A stretch of 64,000 nucleotides of DNA from SIG480 sp045546975 (GTDB taxonomy: Bacteria; Bacillota; Clostridia; Oscillospirales; JAAYXM01), in the NCBI GenBank assembly GCA_045546975.1, contig JAZQDV010000008.1:62001-126000 (forward strand). Reading direction: 5' to 3'. Position numbers and translations under genes: made by a program. Under the pieces are notes generated by a model that saw only the letters and a program-made list of their open reading frames with translations, was not told the DNA's origin and did not search any database. Position 1 is the stretch's first letter. Each line of letters starts with the position of its first letter. This document shows positions 57,347 to 64,000 of this stretch, piece after piece.

Positions 57347-57814
57347 ATGTCAAAACGCATCAAGTATCTCGTAACAGCAGCTCTCTTTGCAGCACTTGTC
57401 ACCGTCTGCACAAAGTTTACGTCCATCCCGCTCTTCGGTGGTGTCGGTTACGTCCACGTTGGAGACACATTCGTTTATCTTGCTGCGGCGTTTCTTCCCA
57501 TGCCGTATCCGATTTTTGCAGCAGCAATAGGCGGTCTTCTTGCGGACATTCTTTCGGGATATGCAGTATACGCGCTTCCTACCGCAATCATTAAGGGCCT
57601 TATGGCACTCGCCATTGCAACGCAGAAGAAATATGTAGGTCTCATCTCTGCGTGGGTTATCCTCGTTGCGGGCTACTACATAACAGAGCTCATCATTTAC
57701 AGAAGCTTTGTCGTTCCGCTTCCGGGACTTTTATGGAACTCGGTTCAAGCGCTTGTATCGTCCGTCTGCTTCCTGTTCCTCTACACCGCAATCAAACCCC
57801 ATATAAAGAAATAG
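57347..57814 (+). CDS. ECF transporter substrate-binding (S) component, probably for vitamin B6
   Basis: A 155-residue membrane protein with five or six helices. It carries the short motif AALFAALVTV in helix 1, for docking the ECF T-component, and GYVHVGDTFVYLAAAFLP, the pattern of HmpT/PdxU-type S components. GGAGG lies before the ATG. The energising EcfA/EcfT proteins must be encoded elsewhere. Cotranscription with the B6 kinase suggests pyridoxal or pyridoxine as the ligand; hydroxymethylpyrimidine is the alternative. Confidence 0.85.
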   Translation: MSKRIKYLVTAALFAALVTVCTKFTSIPLFGGVGYVHVGDTFVYLAAAFLPMPYPIFAAAIGGLLADILSGYAVYALPTAIIKGLMALAIATQKKYVGLISAWVILVAGYYITELIIYRSFVVPLPGLLWNSVQALVSSVCFLFLYTAIKPHIKK

Positions 57815-57815
57815 C

Positions 57816-57852
57816 AAACATCCGCTAAGCTGCGCAGCTTGGCGGATGTTTT
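57816..57852. terminator. Bidirectional terminator after the ECF S-component gene
   Basis: A stem (AAACATCCGC...GCGGATGTTT) extended by a palindromic AAGCTGCGCAGCTT top, followed by TTTTAC. Confidence 0.85.
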
Positions 57853-57856
57853 ACTA

Positions 57857-58459
57857 TTATTTATTCCGTTTTATTCTCGACCACATCAGGATTATTATCT
57901 GTCCCGGAATACCGAGAAGCAAGAAAAGTCTTACATTGATGCCCCCTATTGCAAGGAGCGAAATGTAAATTGACACGAGCGTCGACCACATCAGAAGCGA
58001 AACTATGAAGAAGTTCCGCCTTGTGTTAAACCACACTGAGTTCAGCACAAGCCACACTATGAACGTGACCGGCAGGGCGTATAGAAACGAAAGCCAGTGC
58101 AAGTCGTCTGTCCATGCCTTGAAGTAGTCGCCTATAACAAAGGCAAACAATGCAATAAGCCACACAAGTGTGATTGACATTCCCGTTATAAAGCCGTGGT
58201 TCTGCATTTTTACGCGCAAAACATCCGAAAGGCTTTTCTTCTTTTTATGCTCTGCTTCAAGTAGATAGTCCACCGTGACAGAAAAAAGGTCGGCGATTTC
58301 CTTCAGCACCGCGATATCGGGAACGGATTCGCCCCTCTCCCACTTTGAAACGGCTTTGTCGGAATAGTTGAGCTTTTCGGCAAGCTCAAACTGCGTCATT
58401 TCGCTCTGTCGTCTGAGCTCAGCAATATTTTTTGCAATAATAGCCTTTAAGTCTTCCAT
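57857..58459 (-). CDS. XRE-family regulator with a membrane domain
   Basis: A 200-residue protein with an N-terminal helix-turn-helix (LAEKLNYSDKAVSKWERGES, about 24-43) and four C-terminal transmembrane helices (from about residue 95). Membrane-tied XRE regulators of this kind are common in Clostridia; their signals are mostly unknown. The frame is open upstream into the aldolase gene, but ATG 58459 has AAAAGGGA upstream and starts the domain properly. It is 31 bp downstream of the aldolase gene, so it may regulate the catabolic operon it ends. Confidence 0.85.
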   Translation of the reverse strand: MEDLKAIIAKNIAELRRQSEMTQFELAEKLNYSDKAVSKWERGESVPDIAVLKEIADLFSVTVDYLLEAEHKKKKSLSDVLRVKMQNHGFITGMSITLVWLIALFAFVIGDYFKAWTDDLHWLSFLYALPVTFIVWLVLNSVWFNTRRNFFIVSLLMWSTLVSIYISLLAIGGINVRLFLLLGIPGQIIILMWSRIKRNK

Positions 58460-58490
58460 ATTAAGTCCCTTTTCTCTAAAATAAGAGGAA

Positions 58491-59561
58491 TCAGCGGACA
58501 TTTGCCTTCCATTCATCAATGTGAGCTGCAATAAACGCATCGTCGTTTAAGTGCGGGTACTTTTCCTGAATGCGATTAAGCTCCTCAAGCTGACCCTCGG
58601 AAAGTGTTTCGTCGGGATTTAAGCAGTAGATGTTGTTCATAAGTCCCTGGCGGCGAAGAATCTCATGGAGACCTGCGATGCAGCCGCTGAAGTTGTGTGC
58701 GGTATCAAAGAATGCGCTGTTTGTGTCAGTAACCTCTGCAGCAAGTGTGAGAAGCTCTGCAGAAACGGTAGCGTTATCCTTTTCCGCCTTTACCTTATCA
58801 AAAATCTCAACAGCCTTCTTTGTCCATACTGACCAGTGACCGAGCAACCCTCCGTCAAAGCCCTTGACAATCTTCTTGCCATTCTTCTCAAAGCTGTACT
58901 TTGTGAGAAGGTCAATAACGATGTTGTCGTCGTTACCTGTATATAAGGTGATGTCGTCACATCTGTCAGAAAGTGATGCTGCGCGGACAACGTCAAGAGT
59001 TGTGTATCTGTTAAACGACGCGCACTTGATTGCAACAACATTATCTATTGCGCAAACTCTTTCCCAGTAATTGTAGCTAAACATTCTGCCGCCACAAGCA
59101 GTCTGGAGATAGAAGCCGATAACGGGCATTACCTTTGCAACAGCCTCTGTGCGCTCTATCATATAGTCCTCGCTCATATCGTTGAGTCCGCCCGGACTTA
59201 AGAGAACAGCGTCAAAGCCGTACTTCTTTGCAAGCTCGGCCTCAGCTACTGCCTGCTCGATCTTTCCGCACACACCTGCTACCTTAACGATAACGGTGTT
59301 GTTCTTTTTCTCGAACTTATCTATTTCCTCGGAAACAATTTTGAGCACCGGCTCAAAAAGTGCAATCTCAGGCTTGCGAATCTCAAACTGTGTTGTGTGA
59401 ACTGCTGTTGCAATACCGCCAACTCCACAGTTTAAGTAGTAATTCATAAGAAGTCTCTGGCCCTTTTCGTCAAACTTTCTGTTTTCGTCAAGGGCAAGGG
59501 GTGTTGCAGGGATAACTGTTCCCGCCTTAAGTTTATTGAGTGCGACAATATGTCTGTCCAT
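58491..59561 (-). CDS. DHDPS/NanA-family aldolase or lyase, substrate unknown
   Basis: A 356-residue TIM barrel of the dihydrodipicolinate synthase family. The Schiff-base Lys is present in NVVAIKCASFNRY. The usual GTTGE substrate loop is replaced by GVGGIATAVHTTQFE, and the chain is about 60 residues longer than DapA, so it is not lysine synthesis DapA. Members of this family split 2-keto acids to pyruvate and an aldehyde. ATG 59561 has GGAGGT seven bases upstream. It is encoded with an epimerase-like protein, an amidohydrolase and a serine dehydratase. Confidence 0.85.
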   Translation of the reverse strand: MDRHIVALNKLKAGTVIPATPLALDENRKFDEKGQRLLMNYYLNCGVGGIATAVHTTQFEIRKPEIALFEPVLKIVSEEIDKFEKKNNTVIVKVAGVCGKIEQAVAEAELAKKYGFDAVLLSPGGLNDMSEDYMIERTEAVAKVMPVIGFYLQTACGGRMFSYNYWERVCAIDNVVAIKCASFNRYTTLDVVRAASLSDRCDDITLYTGNDDNIVIDLLTKYSFEKNGKKIVKGFDGGLLGHWSVWTKKAVEIFDKVKAEKDNATVSAELLTLAAEVTDTNSAFFDTAHNFSGCIAGLHEILRRQGLMNNIYCLNPDETLSEGQLEELNRIQEKYPHLNDDAFIAAHIDEWKANVR

Positions 59562-59588
59562 AAGTTTAACCTCCAAGTATAATTAAGC

Positions 59589-60605
59589 TTAGTAGCTTCC
59601 TTTTCTCTCTTCGAAGTGGGTCGGCTTGTCAAGAGTTCTTCCACCGTCGAGGATGTACTCTGCCTGCCAACGGATGAGAGTCTTTACCGGTACTGACGGA
59701 TAACCGAAAGTCTCCATTGCAAGAGAAGCGTCGTTAAGGTATGCGTCATTACCCGGCTCGTTTTCGAAAATCGGCTCTTTTCCGAGGTACTGACCAAGCT
59801 CGAGAGCAGCTTTCTTAATAGATACCGTCTCAGGTCCTGTTACGTTCATAATCTTTGCAGGAGCCTCAGCGTGGAGAAGACCGCGAAGCGCGATTTCGTT
59901 CGCACTGCCCTGCCAGATGAAGTTGAAGCAGGGAGTTGAAAGGCTTATCGGCTCACCGTTTAATATCTTTGTTGCGCAGTCGAAGAGAACGCCATAGCGG
60001 AGGTCAACTGCGAAGTTGAGTCTGTAGATGAATATCTTTGTGCCGAATGTGTTTGCGGCATATTCAAATGCGCGCTCACGTGCAAGGCAGCTCATTGTGT
60101 ACTCACCGATAGGACCTATCTTGTCACACTCACGGCAGCCGCCGTCAGAGAGCTTTACGATAGGATAGATGTTTCCTGATGAGAAAACAACGATGTTTGA
60201 CTTCTTGAACTTGTCAGCTACAAATGCGGGGAGTGTTGAGTTCATTGCCCAGGTCTGCCACTCGTTGCCGTCTGTGCCGAACTTCTTACCTGCCATATAA
60301 ATGACGTTTTCAACATCGGGAAGTGAGTAGAGCTTCTCCTTGTCGAGAAGGTCCATTGCGATAACCTCAATGCCGTTTGAAATCATAAGCTCGGTTGCAA
60401 TCTTGTCGCTGCCTCTTGAAACGGCGATGACCTTCTTATCAACGCCTGCGCGCTTGATAGCGTTCTGTGCGAGTACGCAAAGTGTCGGGCCCATCTTACC
60501 GCCGGCGCCGAGCACCATGATATCACCCTTGATTTTCTTCATGTCCTCAACAAGTGCATCTGATGGGGTTGTCAAAAGCTCATTTAATTTCTCTTCTGTC
60601 CACAT
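59589..60605 (-). CDS. NAD-dependent epimerase/dehydratase-like protein with an altered active site
   Basis: A 338-residue extended-SDR protein with the nucleotide loop GAGGKMG (33-39), FSSGNIYP (141-148) and Tyr169 of the YxxxK motif. The Lys is replaced by Cys173 (YTMSC), so ordinary SDR chemistry is doubtful. ATG 60605 is preferred over the TTG at 60614, which is too close to AAAGGA. It sits between the M20 amidohydrolase gene (5 bp) and the DHDPS-family gene (27 bp) and probably acts on the same substrate. Confidence 0.85.
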   Translation of the reverse strand: MWTEEKLNELLTTPSDALVEDMKKIKGDIMVLGAGGKMGPTLCVLAQNAIKRAGVDKKVIAVSRGSDKIATELMISNGIEVIAMDLLDKEKLYSLPDVENVIYMAGKKFGTDGNEWQTWAMNSTLPAFVADKFKKSNIVVFSSGNIYPIVKLSDGGCRECDKIGPIGEYTMSCLARERAFEYAANTFGTKIFIYRLNFAVDLRYGVLFDCATKILNGEPISLSTPCFNFIWQGSANEIALRGLLHAEAPAKIMNVTGPETVSIKKAALELGQYLGKEPIFENEPGNDAYLNDASLAMETFGYPSVPVKTLIRWQAEYILDGGRTLDKPTHFEERKGSY

Positions 60606-60610
60606 AATTA

Positions 60611-61918
60611 TCAATCCTTTCCGTTTAAGTAGCTTATATACTGTTCCTTCGTCATTATCTGACTAAAAGATTTCTTTACGTGTTCTGCGCGTTTTCCTCC
60701 GTCTGCAAGAAGCTCTGCCGCCGTCTTTGCAAGAAGCTCTGCCGCTTTTACATAAGCGCAGGCTTTATTCTTCACTTCAAATTCTTTTGCGTGAAGCGCA
60801 CCGCCAAATCCACCGATTGACGGCTGGATTGTCGGGATAACGGAGCTTAGATCACCTATGTCGGAGGAACCGACTATCGGTGCGCCGTATACTATGTTGT
60901 CCGCACCCAGAACATCTTTTGCCACGTCCTCAAACACCTCTGAGAGCTCAACGCTCTCAACAAGAGGTAGATATCCCGGAGTATCGTCTATCTCGTAGTC
61001 CGCACCAATCATGGCACACGCGCCCTTTACTGCACGTTCAAGCGCGGCGTTCCCCTTTTTTATCGCCTCGAACGTCGCACCGCGTACGTATGTATCGACA
61101 CAGACCTCGTCGGGCACTGAGTTTACAACATCCCCGCCCTTTGTGATTATCGGGTGGATGCGTATCTTTTCTTCCTCACGGAAGGTCTCGCGGTTTGCGT
61201 GTATTCCGAGTATCGAAAGCGCTGCAGCGTTAAGAGCATTCACACCGTCAAACGGAGTGCTTCCGTGTACTGCGCGTCCTTTATATGTAACCGTTTTTGC
61301 AAGGAAACCGAGGTTATGTCCCCTCACATATATCTTCGGTTCTTCCTCGTTGCCCTCGGCGTGAATCATCATTGCGATGTCAACATCGTCAAAATCGCCG
61401 TTTGCAAGAAGCTCCTGTTTTCCGCCAAAGTACTTTATTTTTCCCTCGTCGCGAAGCTCTTTGCGGTAATCGAGCTCAATAAACTCCTCTGCCGGAACTG
61501 CCATAAACGTAACATCGCCTGAAAGCTCATCCATAACGCCGCTTTCCTTGAGCGCCATTGCAGCTCCGAGCATTGCCGCAAGCTGGGCGTTGTGTCCGCA
61601 GGCGTGAGCCGCGTTTTTCTCGCCTTCATACGGGTGCCCCGCACATTTTACGGCATCAAGCTCACCTATTATACAGATGTTGTAGTCGTGCCGCTTGCCT
61701 TTGAGTCGCGCCTTCACGCCCGTAAGCGCGTGAGGATATGTATAGGAAATTTCAAGACCGTCAAAAAAGTCGCGTACATACTTTGATGTCTTCTCCTCGC
61801 GGTATCCAAGCTCCGGATTTCTGAGGATTTCCTCGCCCGCGCGGATTATTGCTTCTGAATTTTTTGTTATCGCATCTTCAATTTTCTTTTTTATCTCCGC
61901 AATGTTCAAATCAGTCAC
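60611..61918 (-). CDS. M20-family amidohydrolase (AbgB/amidase-like)
   Basis: A 435-residue zinc amidohydrolase. Metal ligands are visible in GELDAVKCAGHPYEG, AAHACGHN, AVPAEEF, MIHAEGNEEE and the late GGALHAKEF. A dimerisation lid domain (about 195-310) interrupts the catalytic domain. Relatives release amino acids or aromatic acids from N-acyl or amide conjugates. The start is GTG, overlapping the serine dehydratase gene by 8 bp, and the epimerase gene follows. The natural substrate is unknown. Confidence 0.9.
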   Translation of the reverse strand: MTDLNIAEIKKKIEDAITKNSEAIIRAGEEILRNPELGYREEKTSKYVRDFFDGLEISYTYPHALTGVKARLKGKRHDYNICIIGELDAVKCAGHPYEGEKNAAHACGHNAQLAAMLGAAMALKESGVMDELSGDVTFMAVPAEEFIELDYRKELRDEGKIKYFGGKQELLANGDFDDVDIAMMIHAEGNEEEPKIYVRGHNLGFLAKTVTYKGRAVHGSTPFDGVNALNAAALSILGIHANRETFREEEKIRIHPIITKGGDVVNSVPDEVCVDTYVRGATFEAIKKGNAALERAVKGACAMIGADYEIDDTPGYLPLVESVELSEVFEDVAKDVLGADNIVYGAPIVGSSDIGDLSSVIPTIQPSIGGFGGALHAKEFEVKNKACAYVKAAELLAKTAAELLADGGKRAEHVKKSFSQIMTKEQYISYLNGKD

Positions 61919-63137
61919 ACCCCGCTATATATAAGTTCGCAAGGCCGCCCTCCGCAGTCTCACGGTAACGGCAGGACAGGTCTCTTCCTGTTTCGTACAT
62001 CGTCTTTATAACAAAATCGAGAGATATTTTTCTTTGTTCATATAACATCTCGGCAAGTGATACCGCGTCTACCGCGCGCATCGCTGCAACCGCGTTTCTT
62101 TCAATACATGGTATCTGTACAAGTCCCTTGACGGGGTCACACGTAAGGCCGAGGTGATGCTCAAGCGCGATTTCCGTCGCGCATTCTATCTGCTTTATCG
62201 AAAGCCCCTTGAGATATGCAAATGCGGCAGCCGCCATTGCACACGCAGTTCCAACCTCTGCCTGACATCCGCACTCTGCGCCGCTTATTGAGGCATTTCT
62301 TTTGACTAAGTTTCCGATAAGTCCTGCAACGGCAAGAGCGGAGATAATCTCATCTTCACTATACCCTCTCTCACGGTGCTTGAAAATCAGCACTGCGGGA
62401 AGAACACCCGATGCGCCGCAGGTCGGAGCCGTCACCATCATCTCGCCCATCGCATTTTCCTCACTCGCAGCATAAGCGTAAGCTGACAGGAGACAAATCT
62501 CCTTTTCGTGGCCGAACTCCTTTGCGTTCCCTCTTTCAAGAAGCGTGCGTGCCTTTCGGTCGATATTGAGCCCTCCCGGAATTATACCTTCTTTGGAAAG
62601 GCCGGTTCTGACCGTATCCTTCATACGCTCCCATACTTCTCTCAAATATTCTCTTATTTCTTTTCCTTCGAATCTTTCTACAAACTCAGGAAGGGTGATG
62701 CCCTCCTCCTCGCAGTATTTCTCTATTTCCTCGAAGGTGCTGTGCCGGTATACGACCTCGGCACTCGCCTGCACCTCACCGAGAACCTCTATCGCACCGC
62801 CACCAACGGAAAGGACGGTCTTTGAAAAAAGCTCCTCGCCGTTCTTTAAGGCAACAATATCCATCGTGTTCGGGTGGGGAAGGTCCTCGCGCTTTGTATC
62901 AAATATAATTTCACACGGTCGGTTTCCGAGCGTCTGCCTTATAGCATAGTCTGTTCTGTGTCCGATACCCGTTTTCGCAAGAGAACCGTATAGCGTAACC
63001 CTATACTCATCCGCATCGGGAGTTTCGTGCATTGTCGCAAGAATCGCATTGCTCGGTCCCATAGTATGTGAGCTTGAAGGACCGCGCCCTATGCGGTATA
63101 TCTCTTTTATGCTGTACATTCCGTTGATGTTTTCCAT
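61911..63137 (-). CDS. sdaA: L-serine dehydratase, single-chain iron-sulfur type
   Basis: A 408-residue fused beta-alpha enzyme that deaminates L-serine to pyruvate and ammonia. The N-terminal domain starts SIKEIYRIGRGPSSSHTMGP. The C-terminal domain has the [4Fe-4S] Cys residues in APTCGASG, GAECGCQ and LTCDPVKG. The frame is open 21 codons upstream of ATG 63137; those residues are unlike the family. It is the first gene of the catabolic operon and feeds pyruvate to fermentation. Confidence 0.94.
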   Translation of the reverse strand: MENINGMYSIKEIYRIGRGPSSSHTMGPSNAILATMHETPDADEYRVTLYGSLAKTGIGHRTDYAIRQTLGNRPCEIIFDTKREDLPHPNTMDIVALKNGEELFSKTVLSVGGGAIEVLGEVQASAEVVYRHSTFEEIEKYCEEEGITLPEFVERFEGKEIREYLREVWERMKDTVRTGLSKEGIIPGGLNIDRKARTLLERGNAKEFGHEKEICLLSAYAYAASEENAMGEMMVTAPTCGASGVLPAVLIFKHRERGYSEDEIISALAVAGLIGNLVKRNASISGAECGCQAEVGTACAMAAAAFAYLKGLSIKQIECATEIALEHHLGLTCDPVKGLVQIPCIERNAVAAMRAVDAVSLAEMLYEQRKISLDFVIKTMYETGRDLSCRYRETAEGGLANLYIAGCD

Positions 63138-63215
63138 TACCCTATCCCCAAAGCATTTTTCACTAATTGTAATTATATCACCAAAACCCGCGAAAATCAA
63201 GGGGATTTTCCGTAT

Positions 63216-63230
63216 TCTACCGTAGGTAGA
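63216..63230. promoter_or_regulatory. Palindrome between the serine dehydratase and DegV genes
   Basis: TCTACC-GTA-GGTAGA, a perfect 6-3-6 inverted repeat near the putative minus-strand promoter (TTGACA overlaps its downstream flank). Possibly an operator. Confidence 0.4.
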
Positions 63231-63294
63231 GTGTCAAAAAACCGCCTCTACGGCATTGCACCGAAGCTGTGGAGATAAAATATTTCGCAGTAGG

Positions 63295-63323
63295 TTGAAA
63301 CAGTCGCCGGATTTGGGTAGAAT
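63295..63323 (+). promoter_or_regulatory. Promoter of the degV-like gene
   Basis: TTGAAA, a 17-bp spacer, TAGAAT. Confidence 0.65.
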
Positions 63324-63351
63324 AAACACATAAACGATGGGAGGTTTTTAC

Positions 63352-64000
63352 ATGAACGACTTTGTAATTTTTACCGACTCAGCCTGTGACATAAGCACCG
63401 AAATTCTCAAAAGCTGGGAGGTTGAGCTTTGTGAGCTCACCTTTAAGTTTTCAGGCGAGGAGACGGAATACAAAAACAGCGAACTTTCTCCGAAGGAGCT
63501 TTATGACAGAATGCGTGGCGGCGCCACAGGAAAGACCGCTGCAATAAATATTGAAACATTCAAGGACGCTTTCAGAAAAACCCTTTCTGAAGGCCGTGAT
63601 GTTCTGTACCTTGCCTTTTCCTCGGGTCTCAGCAATACCTACAACGCAGGAAGGCTCGCCGCCGAGGAGCTTTTGGAGGAGTTTCCCGACCGCCGCGTAA
63701 TCGCAGTTGATACACTTGCGGCAAGTGCAGGCCAGGGGCTTCTCGTGCACTTTGCAGTCGAAAAGAAGAAGGCGGGGGAAACAATCGAGGAAATTGCCCG
63801 CTGGGTACTCGAAAACCGCTTGAATCTCTGCCATTGGTTCACCGTTGATGAGCTTAAGTACTTAAAGCGCGGCGGAAGAATCAACCCGACAGCCGCATTT
63901 GTTGGCGGTATGCTCAACATCAAGCCCGTTCTTCATGTTGACGATGAGGGTCACCTCATAAACGTCGCAAAGGTCCGCGGCCGCCGTGCCTCACTCTCTG
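63352..64000 (+). CDS. DegV-family fatty-acid-binding protein, partial
   Basis: An open frame of 216 codons running off the window edge. The start ATG 63352 has GGGAGG seven bases upstream. DegV proteins (FakB-like) bind a fatty acid and present it to the kinase FakA for phosphorylation. The family marks are FTDSACDIS at the N-terminus, AFSSGLSNTYNAG with the lipid-contacting Ser and Thr, and DELKYLKRGGRIN. About 70-80 residues are expected beyond the edge. Confidence 0.93.
   Translation, partial: MNDFVIFTDSACDISTEILKSWEVELCELTFKFSGEETEYKNSELSPKELYDRMRGGATGKTAAINIETFKDAFRKTLSEGRDVLYLAFSSGLSNTYNAGRLAAEELLEEFPDRRVIAVDTLAASAGQGLLVHFAVEKKKAGETIEEIARWVLENRLNLCHWFTVDELKYLKRGGRINPTAAFVGGMLNIKPVLHVDDEGHLINVAKVRGRRASLS

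Noticed and set aside
1..64000. CRISPR array or insertion sequence
   Set aside because: No regularly spaced direct repeats of 25-40 bases and no transposase-like protein were seen in any frame.

Overview
The window looks like chromosome of an anaerobic, low-to-mid GC Gram-positive bacterium, most likely an uncultured member of Clostridia. The basis is a T-box leader before thrS, hrcA-grpE-dnaK-dnaJ behind a perfect CIRCE element, an S-layer homology protein, a YerC/HisR-type regulator heading the his operon, rubrerythrin and rubredoxin proteins, an oxygen-sensitive [NiFe] hydrogenase and AGGAGG ribosome sites that often serve TTG or GTG starts. No rRNA, CRISPR array or intact insertion sequence was seen. 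One tRNA gene is present (tRNA-Ser, anticodon GCU).

Layout. 1-3.8 kb: end of a polyamine ABC transporter (potC, potD), a ComM/YifB AAA ATPase and a lipoprotein of unknown function. 3.8-18.4 kb, all on the minus strand: a group 4 membrane-bound [NiFe] hydrogenase joined to Mrp-type antiporter subunits, with six maturation genes (hypA, B, C, D, E, F) and, at the upstream end, a Crp/Fnr-family regulator. 18.4-19.7 kb: rubrerythrin, divergent from that regulator across a perfect palindrome, then a flavin reductase-rubredoxin fusion. 19.8-25.9 kb: L-fucose isomerase, an AEC transporter, a tRNA-Ser gene with a tRNA-derived repeat beside it, a membrane protein, prmA and a polysaccharide deacetylase. 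25.9-29.5 kb: an accessory islet holding a self-cleaving S24 repressor with three operator-like palindromes, three small genes ending in an ArpU-like phage regulator, a start-less remnant of a toxin-like protein, an M16 peptidase and a DUF4176-like protein. 29.5-33.3 kb: a sugar-ABC ATPase and a polar amino acid ABC transporter. 33.4-41.9 kb: an eleven-gene histidine operon. 42-44 kb: T-box and thrS. 44-51.2 kb: VanZ-like and anchored proteins, an S-layer/bactofilin-like protein and a BY-kinase polysaccharide operon. 51.3-56.2 kb: heat-shock operon. 56.5-57.8 kb: vitamin B6 kinase and an ECF substrate-binding component. 57.9-63.1 kb: XRE regulator, DHDPS-family aldolase, short-chain-like epimerase, M20 amidohydrolase and L-serine dehydratase. 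63.35 kb to the end: DegV-family protein, cut by the window edge.

How it fits together. The hydrogenase would oxidise reduced ferredoxin, make H2 and store the energy as an ion gradient; the hyp genes build its NiFe(CN)2CO site. The Crp/Fnr-type regulator sits where it could autoregulate, drive hyp expression and switch rubrerythrin, linking oxygen stress to hydrogenase maturation. The same palindrome (ACTTTAC-N4-GTAAAGT) overlaps the promoters of the his operon and of the amino acid ABC transporter, suggesting one HisR regulon for histidine synthesis and uptake. The S24 repressor islet looks like a phage lysis-lysogeny switch detached from its phage.
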